Numbered from the stretch's first letter, positions 17,197-26,316 are shown. The stretch is DNA of 64,000 nucleotides from Arthrobacter sp. EM1 (GCF_029964055.1 NZ_CP124836.1:2108001-2172000); one strand, 5' to 3'. Numbers and translations: made by a program. Notes: generated from the letters alone by a model not told the origin.

Positions 17197-17244
17197 CTCG
17201 CAGCAGGGGTCGTTTTGAGCGCTCAAAACGCCCCCTGCTGCGAG
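17197..17244. terminator. 48-bp inverted repeat between convergent genes
   Basis: Two 24-base arms with one mismatch (CTCGCAGCAGGGG-T-CGTTTTGAGC and its complement), meeting directly at AGCGCT without a loop. It occupies the whole interval between the yaaA stop and the zinc-ribbon-like gene stop. It is probably a bidirectional terminator, though neither side has a clean T-run. Confidence 0.7.
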
Positions 17245-17255
17245 TCAGTTTGTGG

Positions 17256-17993
17256 TTACACCCATTCGGAAGAGCGGACCAGGATGCAGCCGGAATCCGG
17301 GCAGAACACCACTTCGTCCTCGGCCGCAGCCTTGATCTCGGCGAGGTCCCCCGGGCTCAGCTGCATACCCGAACCCTCGGACGTTCCGTGGAAGAGCCGG
17401 GCCGCGCCCACGCCGCGCTTCGCCAGGGTCTTTTCGTAGACCGCCAGGAGGCCGGCATCCAGGCCTTCGGCGAACTGGGCGCGATTGCCCCGCACCACAG
17501 TTGCCTCGGCTGCGATCTCCGCGAGCCGCTCGTCAAGTTCGGAGCGGATGGAACCGAACGAGCCCTGAATGTCGTCAACGATCTGCTGCTGGCCGGCCTG
17601 GCGCAGGCGGAGCGAGTCCAGCCGTTCCAGGACTTCCAGCTCAATGTCCTCAAGGTCGGAGCGGCGCTTGTTCAGTGACACGAGGTCACGCTGCAGCGCC
17701 ACGAGGTCCTTCGACAGGCCGGTGCCGCTGTTGAGCCTGGCCTCGTCGCGTTCAATCCGGGAGGCGACCTGCTCCACGTCGGCTTCGGCCCGCTTGAGCT
17801 CGAGTTCGGCGTCGTGGACCGCCACCTTCGCGGCGCCAAGTTCCCCGCTGGCCACGCCGAGGGCAGCCTCAAGATCGGTGATCCGTGGGTCGCTTTCAAG
17901 GCTTCGGCGGCGGTTGGACAGGGATTTGAGCTTCGCATCAAGTCCCTGCAATTCGAGCAACTTCAACTGTTCCGCCGGTGCTGCCTTGGCCAC
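17256..17993 (-). CDS. coiled-coil protein with C4-type zinc-ribbon-like C-terminus
   Basis: A 245-residue protein. Residues about 5-180 form a long coiled coil (LKLLELQGLDAKLKSL, NKRRSDLEDIELEVLERLDSL), as in the CdsZ/YbgI-neighbour zinc-ribbon family encoded next to Nif3-like genes. The family normally ends with two Cys pairs that bind zinc. Here the first pair is absent (LFHGTSEGSGMQLSPGDL) and the second is spaced C-x4-C (FCPDSGC), so metal binding is doubtful. The relatives may act in ribosome or RNA homeostasis. Nif3-like protein is encoded 122 bases upstream on the same strand, the usual partner. Confidence 0.82.
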   Translation of the reverse strand: MAKAAPAEQLKLLELQGLDAKLKSLSNRRRSLESDPRITDLEAALGVASGELGAAKVAVHDAELELKRAEADVEQVASRIERDEARLNSGTGLSKDLVALQRDLVSLNKRRSDLEDIELEVLERLDSLRLRQAGQQQIVDDIQGSFGSIRSELDERLAEIAAEATVVRGNRAQFAEGLDAGLLAVYEKTLAKRGVGAARLFHGTSEGSGMQLSPGDLAEIKAAAEDEVVFCPDSGCILVRSSEWV

Positions 17994-18115
17994 TATTTAC
18001 CTCCGCTAAATCCCTGCCGGCCGGAGCCGGGCGCCGTGTCGGCGCTCCCTAGACTCTAGCGCCTAGCGTACTCCCCGGCCTCGCTAGCTCACCCGGGGCA
18101 CCTCGCACGCCAGGC

Positions 18116-19033
18116 TTAGCCCGGAGTCAGAATGAAGTCCCACGGGTCGCTGTTGGTGGTGCTGACCCGGATCTGCACGTTGTGGCCCTGGTCTCCCAGG
18201 ACGTTGCCCAATGCCTCGGCGGCGGCAGGCAGCCACAGCCACTCGCTGGCGAAGTGCGAAACGTCGATGAGGTAGGGCCTGTTGTTGACGGCCTCCTCCC
18301 GGGCTTCCGACGCCGGATGGTGCCGCAGGTCGGCCGTCAGGTAAACATCGGCGTCGGCGGCCCGCACCGCGTCCAGGAGCGAATCTCCGGCCCCGCCGCA
18401 GACGGCGACGCGGCGCACCAGCCCGTCCCGGTCCCCGGACACCCGAACTCCCCCGGCGACGGCCGGGAGGATGCCGAACACGCGGGCGGCGAACTCGCCC
18501 AGGGTGAGTGGTTCGGCCAGGTCGCCGACCCGCCCGATCCCCTCTTCGGGCAGCCCGTTGGACGCCGGAGACAGCGGGGCAACGTTCTGCAGGCCCAACG
18601 CATCGGCCAGCACATCCGAGACGCCGCCGACGGCGGAATCGCCGTTGGTATGGACCGTCAGCAGGGCGGTCCCGGTTTCGATCAGGCGGTGCACGGCCCG
18701 GCCCTTGGCGGTGGTCGCGGCTACCGAGGTGACACCTTTGAGCAGCAACGGGTGGTGGGTGATGAGCAGCTCGGCGCCGAACTCGATCGCCTCCTCGATC
18801 ACCTCAAGGGTGGGATCGACGGCGAAGAGGATCCTGCCCACCCCGGCGGCGGGGCGTCCGGCCACAAGCCCCACCTCATCCCAGTCCTCGGCCAGTGATT
18901 CGGGCCACAGCTCCTCGGCGGCCAGCAGGATCATGCCCAGGGTAGGCTGCCGCTCCGTTTCCCCGGATCCATGGCCGGCAGCGTCGGTCCCTTCGGGAGG
19001 GCCGGCTGAAACGTCGGTGTTTACAGGTTCCAT
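18116..19033 (-). CDS. Nif3-like dinuclear metal-centre protein (GTP cyclohydrolase I type 2 family)
   Basis: A 305-residue protein of the NIF3/YbgI family, which forms hexameric toroids with two metals per subunit. Metal ligands are visible in LLITHHPLLLKGVTS (His-His), LLTVHTNGDSAVGGVSD (His/Asp), and the C-terminal DVSHFASEWLWLPA (His and Glu region). EDWDEVGLVAGRP is the family's N-terminal motif. The enzymatic role is uncertain despite the family name. The first 30 residues are disordered. It precedes the zinc-ribbon-like gene, a conserved pairing in actinobacteria. Confidence 0.9.
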   Translation of the reverse strand: MEPVNTDVSAGPPEGTDAAGHGSGETERQPTLGMILLAAEELWPESLAEDWDEVGLVAGRPAAGVGRILFAVDPTLEVIEEAIEFGAELLITHHPLLLKGVTSVAATTAKGRAVHRLIETGTALLTVHTNGDSAVGGVSDVLADALGLQNVAPLSPASNGLPEEGIGRVGDLAEPLTLGEFAARVFGILPAVAGGVRVSGDRDGLVRRVAVCGGAGDSLLDAVRAADADVYLTADLRHHPASEAREEAVNNRPYLIDVSHFASEWLWLPAAAEALGNVLGDQGHNVQIRVSTTNSDPWDFILTPG

Positions 19034-19112
19034 ACCCCCATTTTTACCCTATTGGGCGGCGGCCCCTGCAGGCGCCGGGAATCTTCGGGGCCCTTCAACC
19101 ATTGAAGAGGAC

Positions 19113-19637
19113 ATGAGAACTTTTGTCCTCGGCGGAGGCTGCTTCTGGTGCCTCGACGCCGTCTACCAGAAAACCAAAGGTGTCAGCGCCGTCGTTTCGG
19201 GCTACTCCGGCGGCCATGACCGCAACCCCGACTACTACGCAGTCTGCTCCGGAACCACCGGCCACGCCGAGGTGGTGGCAGTGACGTTCGATGAGCAGAT
19301 CGTCCCGGCGGAAATCATCCTTGACATGTTCTTCGCACTCCACGACCCCACAACCCTGAACCGTCAGGGCTACGACGTCGGCACTCAGTACCGCTCCTCA
19401 ATGTTCTACGAAACGACTGAGGAAAAGATCCTCTTCGAGGAGGCGATCGAACGGAACCAGTCGCTGTGGGCGCATCCGATTGTCACGGAGGTCAGCCGGC
19501 TGCCGGTGTTCCACCGGGCGGAGGAAATTCACCAGGACTACTACGGGAAATTCCCGGAGCAAGGTTACTGCCAGGTGATCATCAATCCGAAGCTGGCCAA
19601 GGCCAGGAAATATTACTCTTCATGGCTTAATGCTTAG
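19113..19637 (+). CDS. msrA: peptide-methionine (S)-S-oxide reductase
   Basis: Repairs methionine-S-sulfoxide in proteins. The 174-residue protein has the catalytic GCFWC motif at residues 9-14 (GGCFWCLD), GYSGGHDRNPDY, GHAEVVAVTFD, FFALHDPTTLNRQGYDVGTQYRS and a late Cys in EQGYCQVIINPKL that can act as the resolving residue. ATG at 19113 has GAAGAGG upstream. It is divergent from the Nif3-like gene and 67 bases upstream of cysK. Confidence 0.97.
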   Translation: MRTFVLGGGCFWCLDAVYQKTKGVSAVVSGYSGGHDRNPDYYAVCSGTTGHAEVVAVTFDEQIVPAEIILDMFFALHDPTTLNRQGYDVGTQYRSSMFYETTEEKILFEEAIERNQSLWAHPIVTEVSRLPVFHRAEEIHQDYYGKFPEQGYCQVIINPKLAKARKYYSSWLNA

Positions 19638-19704
19638 CTAGGGCCTGTGGGCCCTCGTTAGGCTGACCTCAGCATTCCCCCTCAACAGACAGGTGCAGAC
19701 ACCC

Positions 19705-20640
19705 ATGGCACGGATCTATGACGATGTTACCCAGCTGGTCGGCGGCACTCCGCTGGTCCGGCTGAACCGGCTGACCGAAGGCCTTGACGCCACAGTGGCG
19801 GTCAAGCTGGAGTTCTACAATCCGGCCAACAGCGTCAAGGACCGGATCGGCGTTGCGATTGTCGATGCTGCGGAAAAGTCCGGCGCCCTCAAGCCCGGCG
19901 GCACCATCGTCGAAGGCACCTCAGGCAACACCGGCATCGCCCTCGCCATGGTCGGCGCTGCCCGCGGCTACAAGGTCATCCTGACCATGCCGGAAACCAT
20001 GTCCACCGAGCGCCGCGTGATGCTCCGCGCCTACGGTGCCGAGATTGTGCTGACGCCCGGCTCCGAGGGCATGCGTGGCGCCGTCGAAAAGGCCCAGGAG
20101 ATCGTCGCCAACACGGAGAATTCCATCTGGGCGCAGCAGTTCGCGAACGAGGCCAACCCCGAAGTCCACCGCCAGACGACAGCCGAGGAGATCTGGTCCG
20201 ACACTGACGGCAAGGTGGACATTTTCGTCGCCGGCGTTGGCACCGGCGGAACCGTCACCGGCGTCGGACAGGTACTCAAGGAGCGCAAGCCCGACGTGCA
20301 GATCATCGCCGTCGAGCCGAAGGACTCAGCCATCCTCAATGGTGCCGCACCGGGACCGCATAAGATCCAGGGCCTCGGCGCCAACTTTGTGCCCGAAATC
20401 CTGGATACAAACGTCTACGACGAGGTTATGGACGCCACCCTTGAGGACTCGGTCCGCGTGGCCCGGGACCTCGGCGTCAGGGAAGGCATCCTCGGCGGAA
20501 TCTCATCCGGCGCGATCGTTTGGGCGGCCCTGGAGCTCGCCAAACGGCCGGAGAACGCCGGTAAGCTGATTGTTGCTATCGTCTGCGACTTTGGTGAGCG
20601 TTACATTTCCACGGTGCTGTACGACGACATCCGCGGCTGA
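19705..20640 (+). CDS. cysK: cysteine synthase A (O-acetylserine sulfhydrylase)
   Basis: Makes L-cysteine from O-acetylserine and sulfide, using PLP. The 311-residue protein has the PLP lysine in [11 protein letters not shown], the substrate loop [13 protein letters not shown], the phosphate-binding [13 protein letters not shown] and [14 protein letters not shown]. The ATG at 19705 ([13 protein letters not shown]) is the family start and has AGGTG nine bases upstream; a GTG at 19693 would add four residues. cysE follows 38 bases later, so the pair forms the two-step serine-to-cysteine route. Confidence 0.97.
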   Translation: MARIYDDVTQLVGGTPLVRLNRLTEGLDATVAVKLEFYNPANSVKDRIGVAIVDAAEKSGALKPGGTIVEGTSGNTGIALAMVGAARGYKVILTMPETMSTERRVMLRAYGAEIVLTPGSEGMRGAVEKAQEIVANTENSIWAQQFANEANPEVHRQTTAEEIWSDTDGKVDIFVAGVGTGGTVTGVGQVLKERKPDVQIIAVEPKDSAILNGAAPGPHKIQGLGANFVPEILDTNVYDEVMDATLEDSVRVARDLGVREGILGGISSGAIVWAALELAKRPENAGKLIVAIVCDFGERYISTVLYDDIRG

Positions 20641-20678
20641 GTCCGGCCACTGTCCACGATTTTTGTAGAAAGGTCTTT

Positions 20679-21263
20679 GTGAGCTTTTTCGCAAGGCTGA
20701 AGGAAGACCTCGACGCCGCCAGGTCCCACGACCCGGCGGCTCGAGGTTCCTTTGAGAACTTCTTTGCCTACTCCGGCCTGCACGCGATCTGGGCGCACCG
20801 CCTGACGCACCGGATGTGGCAGGACCCGGCGCTGCGCTTCCCGGCGCGGCTGATCTCCCAGCTGGCGAGGTTCTGCACCGGCATCGAGATCCACCCCGGC
20901 GCAACCATCGGCCGGCGCTTTTTCATCGACCACGGTATGGGTGTGGTCATTGGCGAGACCGCCGAAATCGGTGAGGACGTGATGCTGTACCACGGGGTGA
21001 CCCTCGGCGGCCGGTCGCTGGCCAAGGTCAAACGCCATCCCACCATCGAGGACCGGGTCGTGGTCGGCGCCGGCGCCAAAATACTTGGCCCCATCACCAT
21101 CGGCCGGGACAGCGCCGTGGGTGCCAACGCCGTGGTGGTCAAGGACGCCCCGGCAGAGTCGATCCTCACGGGAGTGCCTGCCACCTGGCGGCACCGGGAC
21201 GCGCAGCGGGAGACCAAACCGGGCGTCGACCCGGCGGAATACCTGATCGAATACCGGATCTAG
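20679..21263 (+). CDS. cysE: serine O-acetyltransferase
   Basis: Acetylates L-serine with acetyl-CoA to give the CysK substrate. The 194-residue protein is the short EpsC-like form: helical N-terminus [25 protein letters not shown], then a left-handed hexapeptide beta-helix with [31 protein letters not shown] and GVTLGG, catalytic His/Asp in FIDHGMG, and [22 protein letters not shown]. The start is GTG at 20679, with AAAGG eight bases upstream. It lacks the long N-terminal domain and the C-terminal Ile that E. coli CysE uses to bind CysK. Confidence 0.96.
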   Translation: MSFFARLKEDLDAARSHDPAARGSFENFFAYSGLHAIWAHRLTHRMWQDPALRFPARLISQLARFCTGIEIHPGATIGRRFFIDHGMGVVIGETAEIGEDVMLYHGVTLGGRSLAKVKRHPTIEDRVVVGAGAKILGPITIGRDSAVGANAVVVKDAPAESILTGVPATWRHRDAQRETKPGVDPAEYLIEYRI

Positions 21264-21303
21264 GCGGTACTCACCGATTCCCGGGCCGGCCAGCTGGCCT
21301 GCG

Positions 21304-22137
21304 TTACGCGGGAAACCGTTTGTAGATGTTCCAGATGACAACGTCGAAGGCCCGGTCCGGCAACAACCGTCGCAGCATCAGGATGGCCCGGGCACCCTTG
21401 CCTACCGGGTAGCGGGTCCTGGGCCTTGGTGACGTCGCGGCGTGGACGATTGCGTCGGCAATGACGGTCGCGGCGGTGGACATGGCGGAGCCCTCGGTCG
21501 ATGCCAGCGCAGCCGCGACGACTTTCGCCTGGTCCATGTAGGGTCCGCGGCCGGAGGTGGCCAGCAGGCTGTCACCGGAAATGGCGCCCCATTCCGACTG
21601 CGTTCCCGCCGGCTCGATGATGGAGACGTTGATGCCGTGGGGTTTGAGTTCAACCCGCAGTGAATCGCTCAGGCCCTCGACGGCGAACTTCGTGGCGTGG
21701 TACCAGGCTCCCAGCGGCTCATACATTTTTCCGCCGATCGAGGACACGTTGATGATCCGCCCCCGCCCGGCGGCCCGCATTCCTGGGAGCACCAGCTGGG
21801 TCATCCGGGCCAGCCCGAAGAGGTTGACGTCAAATTGCCGCCGCCCCTCTGCCAGCTCCACTTCCTCGAGTGAACCAAAGGAACCGTAGCCGGCGTTGTT
21901 CACCAGGACATCAACCCGGCCGTGCACCGCGATCACCTGTTCGATGGCCGCCGTCATGGAGTCCTCGTTGGTGACGTCAAGCGCAACAACGTTCACACCG
22001 TGGGCTTTGAGGGGCGCCATCTTCTCCACCCGGCGGGCCCCGGCATACACGGTAAAACCGCGGGCAGCGAGTTTCCATGCCGTCTCATAGCCGATTCCGG
22101 CGGAGGCTCCGGTGACGAATGCTACGGGCTGGCTCAT
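21304..22137 (-). CDS. short-chain dehydrogenase/reductase
   Basis: A 277-residue NAD(P)-binding oxidoreductase with TGASAGIG at the N-terminus, NNAGYG, ISSIGGK-like NVSSIGGKMYE, and the catalytic WYHATKFAVEG (Tyr and Lys). The basic residue after the first strand (GARRVEK) suggests NADP preference. The last 60 residues contain RTRYPVGKGARAILMLRRLLP, typical of SDR members annotated as oxidoreductases of lipids or ketones. The ATG at 22137 has AGGAG eight bases before it. The substrate cannot be told. Confidence 0.88.
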   Translation of the reverse strand: MSQPVAFVTGASAGIGYETAWKLAARGFTVYAGARRVEKMAPLKAHGVNVVALDVTNEDSMTAAIEQVIAVHGRVDVLVNNAGYGSFGSLEEVELAEGRRQFDVNLFGLARMTQLVLPGMRAAGRGRIINVSSIGGKMYEPLGAWYHATKFAVEGLSDSLRVELKPHGINVSIIEPAGTQSEWGAISGDSLLATSGRGPYMDQAKVVAAALASTEGSAMSTAATVIADAIVHAATSPRPRTRYPVGKGARAILMLRRLLPDRAFDVVIWNIYKRFPA

Positions 22138-22202
22138 CTGCTGCACTCCTGGGACGGGTACTGGGGACCACGGCTGGCGGCCGGGTATCCGGGGAAAACC
22201 GA

Positions 22203-22241
22203 ACGGCCGGTGCTCCCAGAGTAGCGGGAAGCACCGGCCGT
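22203..22241 (-). terminator. intrinsic terminator after gnd
   Basis: Stem ACGGCCGGTGCT / AGCACCGGCCGT with a 15-base loop, followed on the minus strand by CGGTTTTCC. It lies between the gnd stop and the SDR start. Confidence 0.75.
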
Positions 22242-22257
22242 CGGTCAGAGGCGGAAG

Positions 22258-23694
22258 CTAGTGGGTATCCACTGCCTCAATTTCAGCCTTGTCCTCGCCC
22301 CAGAGGGTGTGGAAGGTACCCTCGGTGTCGACGCGGCCGTAGGTGTGCGCACCGAAGAGGTCGCGCTGGCCCTGGATCAGGGCGGCCGGCAGGCGCTTGC
22401 GCCGCAGGCCGTCGTAGTAGGCCAGCGAGGAGGAGAACACCGGCACGGGGATGCCGAGCTGGACGGCGGTGGCGACGACCCGGCGCCAGGCCGGGAGGAC
22501 GTCGGCGATCGCCGTGGTGAAGGCCGGGGCGAACAGCAGGTTGGCCGGCTTCTCGTTCGCGGCGTAGGCCTTTGTGATCTCCTTGAGCAGTTCGGCACGG
22601 ATGATGCAGCCGCCGCGCCAGAGGGAGGCGATCTCGTCCAGTTTCAGGTCCCAGCCATATTCCGTGGCAGCGGAGGTGAGCATGTCCAGCCCCTGCGCGT
22701 AGGAGACCAGCTTGGAGGCGTACAGCGCCTGGCGGACATCCTCGACAAAGCTCTCCGGGACCTCGACGCCGGCTTCGCCGCCGGCCAGCAGCTCCTGGGC
22801 CAGCTTCCGCTGTTCCGTCTGTGAGGACAGTGCTCGGGCGAAGACCGATTCGGCGATGCCCGAGACCGGGGAGCCCAGTTCAAGGGCGGAGATGACGGTC
22901 CAGCGGCCGGTGCCCTTCTGGCCCGCGGCGTCCACCACAACATCCACAAACGGCTTGCCGGTCTTAGCGTCCACATGGCCAAGGACCTCGGCGGAGATCT
23001 CGATCAGGAAGGAGGCGAGGTCGCCCTTGTTCCACTCTGCGAAGATCTTGGCCTGCTCGGCCGGTTCGATGCCGGCGCCGGAGCGCAGCAGGTCAAAGGC
23101 CTCGCCGATCACCTGCATGTCGGCGTATTCGATGCCGTTGTGGACCATCTTGACGAAGTGGCCGGCGCCGTCGGTGCCGATCCAGGCGCAGCACGGCTTG
23201 CCGTCGACGTGAGCGGCGATCTTTTCCAGCAGCGGGCCGAGGGCGTCGTAGGACTCCTTGGAACCACCAGGCATGATCGAGGGGCCGTTGAGGGCCCCCT
23301 CTTCGCCGCCGGAGACACCGATGCCAACGAAGTGCAGGTCCTTCTTGGCGAGCGCTGCTTCGCGGCGGCGGGTGTCCTCGTAGTGGGAGTTGCCGGCATC
23401 GATGATGATGTCGCCGGCTTCCAGCAGCGGTTCGAGCTGTTCGATCACGGAGTCGACCGGCTTGCCGGCCTTGACCATGATCAGCACGCGGCGTGGCTTC
23501 TCCAGCGAGTCGACGAGCTCCTGCAGGGTCTCGGTGCGGATGAAGTCGCCGTCCTGGCCGTGCTTCTCGAGCAGGGCGTCTGTCTTCTCGACCGACCGGT
23601 TGTGCAGGGCCACCGTGAAGCCGTTCCGGGCCAGGTTACGGGCCAGGTTGGCCCCCATCACCGCAAGGCCTGTGACACCGATGTGTGCTGACAT
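22258..23694 (-). CDS. gnd: 6-phosphogluconate dehydrogenase, decarboxylating (NADP type)
   Basis: Converts 6-phosphogluconate to ribulose-5-phosphate and CO2 with NADPH formation. The 478-residue length fits the long, decarboxylating class. Motifs are GLAVMGANLARNLA with the dinucleotide fold, NRSVEKTDALLEKHG, the IIDAGNSHYEDT signature, GIGVSGGEEGALNGPSIMPGG, the catalytic GHFVKMVHNGIEYADMQ with Lys, and the C-terminal SSLAYYDGLRRKRLPAALIQGQRDLFGAHTY. ATG 23694 is preceded by GGGAG at spacing 5. The divergent GntR regulator 240 bases away is a plausible controller. Confidence 0.97.
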   Translation of the reverse strand: MSAHIGVTGLAVMGANLARNLARNGFTVALHNRSVEKTDALLEKHGQDGDFIRTETLQELVDSLEKPRRVLIMVKAGKPVDSVIEQLEPLLEAGDIIIDAGNSHYEDTRRREAALAKKDLHFVGIGVSGGEEGALNGPSIMPGGSKESYDALGPLLEKIAAHVDGKPCCAWIGTDGAGHFVKMVHNGIEYADMQVIGEAFDLLRSGAGIEPAEQAKIFAEWNKGDLASFLIEISAEVLGHVDAKTGKPFVDVVVDAAGQKGTGRWTVISALELGSPVSGIAESVFARALSSQTEQRKLAQELLAGGEAGVEVPESFVEDVRQALYASKLVSYAQGLDMLTSAATEYGWDLKLDEIASLWRGGCIIRAELLKEITKAYAANEKPANLLFAPAFTTAIADVLPAWRRVVATAVQLGIPVPVFSSSLAYYDGLRRKRLPAALIQGQRDLFGAHTYGRVDTEGTFHTLWGEDKAEIEAVDTH

Positions 23695-23933
23695 CAAAAC
23701 TCCCATTCATTTCTGTGCAACGAGTGCACTTCGTCCCGCGCGTAGGGCGGAAACTTTCTTCTGAGGATCAGTGGTTGTCAATAAACCATATGTATTTCAG
23801 GGGGCTGCTGGAAAGCAGAGCCCACGTGGCTGAATATGGCGCTTCACAAACAGTCTATGATTCCCGCGGCCGCTCCGCCGGTCCACGCCGTAACGACGGT
23901 TCGTTCAGCTTCCGCCGCACTATGCTTACGACT

Positions 23934-24662
23934 ATGTCAACCAGCCTCCACCACCGCGCGATTGAGCACCTCGGCAGCCGGATCGTCGCGGGACAGCTCC
24001 CGGCCGGTCACATTATGCTGGCCGAACACCTCGAAGGTGAACTCAGCGTGTCCCGTTCGGTGGTCCGCGAAGCAGTGCGTGTGCTGCAGTCCCTCGGCCT
24101 GGTGGAAACAACCAAAAGGGTGGGGATCCGGGTCCTCCCATTCAGCCGCTGGAATCCGTTCGATCCGCAGGTGATCCGCTGGCGCCTTGCCGGCGAGGGC
24201 CGTGGAGCGCAGCTGCGCTCCCTCGCAGAGCTGCGCACCGCCGTCGAACCCGTTGCCGCCGAGCTGGCCGCCACCAACGCCCCGGAGTCGATCCGGCGGG
24301 AGATCGTGGAAGTTTCCCACGCCATGCGCGACGCCGGCCGCGCCGGGGACGTGCCACGGTTCCTTGAGCTCGATATCCACTTCCATTCCCTGCTGCTAAC
24401 GGGCTCCGGAAACGAGATGTTTGCGAACATGGTGGGCCAGGTGGCGGAGACCTTGACCGGGCGCACGGTGCACGGCTTGATGCCGGACCACCCAAGCAAC
24501 TCGGCGCTGCAGTGGCATGTGGACGTTGCCGAAGCCATTGCCGCCGGGAACCCGGCGGCGGCCCGTGAGGCTTCTGACCGGATTATGCGAGAGACCATTT
24601 CGGAGATGGAACCAGGGTGGAAGAATCAGCCCCGGATGTTCGTACCCCTAAAGCGGCCTTAG
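23934..24662 (+). CDS. GntR/FadR-family transcriptional regulator
   Basis: A 242-residue repressor-type protein. The winged helix-turn-helix covers about residues 5-70 (LGSRIVAGQLPAGHIMLAEHLEGELSVSRSVVREAVRVLQSLGLVE). The all-helical FCD ligand domain follows, with LRSLAELRTAVEPVAAELAA, the metal-binding Asp/His set in FLELDIHFHSLLLTGSGN and LQWHVDVAEAIAAGN. It is divergent from gnd, and relatives regulate gluconate metabolism, so a gluconate or phosphogluconate effector is likely but unproven. The ATG at 23934 (MSTSLHHRAIEHLG) is used; ATG at 23922 is possible. Neither has a clear ribosome site. Confidence 0.88.
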   Translation: MSTSLHHRAIEHLGSRIVAGQLPAGHIMLAEHLEGELSVSRSVVREAVRVLQSLGLVETTKRVGIRVLPFSRWNPFDPQVIRWRLAGEGRGAQLRSLAELRTAVEPVAAELAATNAPESIRREIVEVSHAMRDAGRAGDVPRFLELDIHFHSLLLTGSGNEMFANMVGQVAETLTGRTVHGLMPDHPSNSALQWHVDVAEAIAAGNPAAAREASDRIMRETISEMEPGWKNQPRMFVPLKRP

Positions 24663-24741
24663 CCACAAAATGCAGGACGTGGGGTTCCACGCCGGCGGGG
24701 ACCCCACCCCGGCCGGGGTTCTAAGTCAACAGGATGGTCCC

Positions 24742-25646
24742 ATGACCGAAGTTGAGACCGTTGTTGCCATCGCCGTTCCCCTGGAAGCAGAACCTGTGGA
24801 ACGGATCCGCGCCGTCGACGCGTCCGTGGCCGTGCTGTATGAGCCCGGATTGCTGCCAGCAACCCTCATCTGCAGTGGATCCAGGCCTTGGCGGCCGGTG
24901 CCGGCTGCGCGGTCAAGGCTTCGGGGCTGGACAAGGAGTCCCTCAGGAAACTGAGAATCACCACCTCGGCGGGCGTGCACGCGTTGCCCTTGGCGGAGTT
25001 CTCCGCGCCGGGTATCCTCAACGGCTTCAAAGGCACCGAGGACCTCGCCCGGGACCAGGCGGATAAATTCTGGCCGGAGGTCCGCACCCCCACCCGGCTG
25101 GTCAGTGGCTCATATCTTGTCATCACCGGTCTCGGTGAGATCGGGCTGGAGACGGCCCGGATCGCGCGTGCGCTGGGCATGAGCGTGAGCGGCACCAAAC
25201 GTACCGTGGAGGCGCTCGACAAAATCGCGGAGGTAACTGACAACGAGGGCCTTGCCGGGCTGCTGCCGGCCGCCGACGCCGTCGTCAACACGCTGCCGGG
25301 TACTGCCAGCACCGAGAAGCTGTTCGACCGGAAGATTTTCAGCGCCAAGAAGCCGGGCACCGTGTTCATCAACGTGGGCCGCGGCAGCGTGGTGGACGAG
25401 GACGCCCTGCTGGAGGCACTCGACTCCGGTCAGGTGTCCTATGCGTGCCTGGAAGTGTTTGCGGTGGAACCGCTCCCGGTGGACAGCCCGCTGTGGGACC
25501 ACCCCAACGTGCTGGTCTCCCCGCACAGCTCTGCCCTCAGCGCTGCAGAAAACCAGCTCACTACGGACCGCTTCTGCGCCAATCTGCGGATCTTCCTCGA
25601 CGGCGGCGACCTCCCCCACCTGGTGGATCCCGTCCACTTTTACTAG
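24742..25646 (+). pseudogene. D-2-hydroxyacid dehydrogenase, internally deleted and out of frame
   Basis: The first part, from ATG 24742, reads MTEVETVVAIAVPLEAEPV to about YEPGLLPA. The frame then changes near 24862, and the second part reads NPHLQWIQALAAGAGCAVK through to the stop. The middle of the catalytic N-terminal half that normally links these two pieces, roughly 50-60 codons, is missing. The rest is well preserved: Rossmann motif ITGLGEIGLETARIARA, NVGRGSVVDEDAL (Arg), LEVFAVEPLPVDSP (Glu) and VSPHSSALSAAEN (His). The second frame could be translated from an internal start at 24888 as a 252-residue fragment, but it would lack a complete substrate domain. It lies 80 bases after the GntR-type gene. 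Confidence 0.75.
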
Positions 25647-25944
25647 GCGCTGCGGGTACTAAGCGGGCCGACGCCGGGAGGGCCCGTCCCAGCGGCCTGC
25701 TCGGCAACGTCTCGTCCCACGTGCTGCCATGAATTAGACCATCGAATGGGCATTTTCGCTGGGCGACATGGCCATCCAGGTGTTTTATATTTCCCACTTT
25801 TCACGGTATATTCATTACAAGCCTTCCACCGCGGCATCCCCCAATAGTCGCGGTGGAAGGCTTTTCCATTGCCCGGCTCCTATGCCCGCCTTTACAGGAT
25901 TGGCCCCGCGGCAGCGCAGTCAGCCGGCGGCCCCGACGCCGTGT
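25647..25944. other. intergenic region with one terminator
   Basis: Apart from the hairpin at 25819-25863 I see no gene. The AT-richer stretch 25780-25818 (TTTTATATTTCCC, GGTATATTCATTAC) is unusual against the local GC content and could hold a promoter or a small RNA end, without further support. Confidence 0.4.
25819..25867 (+). terminator. intrinsic terminator, perfect 15-bp stem
   Basis: AAGCCTTCCACCGCG pairs perfectly with CGCGGTGGAAGGCTT across a 15-base loop, followed by TTCC on the plus strand. It can end the transcript of the broken dehydrogenase or of an unrecognised RNA. Confidence 0.85.
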
Positions 25945-26235
25945 CTAGGCCACGTCCGCAGTGGCCTCCCGGAGCCGCCAGCCGCCGCCCAGGCCATCCC
26001 GGATTATTTCCATGGTGGTAAGCGCGGAGCCTGCGTTCCGGCCAAGGCGCACCTGGACCTGCCACACCTCGACATCGACCCGGCTCAGTCCTTTGGGCAT
26101 CCGCCGCTCCGCCTCCCACCAACTCACCCGCTCGAACCAGCGGACCGGCTCGGCGCCAACAATCCATTCGCGGCCGCCTCGCAGCACTGTTTTGGGCCGG
26201 CCGTTCGGACCCGATTTCACCATCACGTGTTCCAT
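25945..26235 (-). CDS. small conserved-looking hypothetical protein
   Basis: A 96-residue protein from ATG 26235 (MEHVMVKSGPNGRPKTV). It contains three Trp-rich beta-like segments (REWIVGAEPVRWFERVSWW, DVEVWQVQVRLG and a final WRLREATADVA), reminiscent of the small DUF6504-type proteins of actinobacteria; I am not sure of this match. A TTG upstream at 26265 is less likely. It is followed by the terminator region and preceded by the broken HNH gene on the same strand. Confidence 0.5.
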   Translation of the reverse strand: MEHVMVKSGPNGRPKTVLRGGREWIVGAEPVRWFERVSWWEAERRMPKGLSRVDVEVWQVQVRLGRNAGSALTTMEIIRDGLGGGWRLREATADVA

Positions 26236-26316
26236 GCATGTCACGATAGGGCGGGGCTGCGACAATTTTCCGTGCGCATCTCCTGGCCGGGATGCAAGCA
26301 GTCTGACGGGCCGGGA

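Noticed and set aside
16152..17678. 508-codon plus-strand frame crossing the esterase end, yaaA and the zinc-ribbon-like gene
   Set aside because: It overlaps three supported genes in other frames and a palindrome; the sequence is Arg/Ala-rich without a fold.
23760..23830. GntR operator around CATATG between gnd and the regulator
   Set aside because: Only the central six bases are symmetric; the flanks do not pair well enough to claim an operator.
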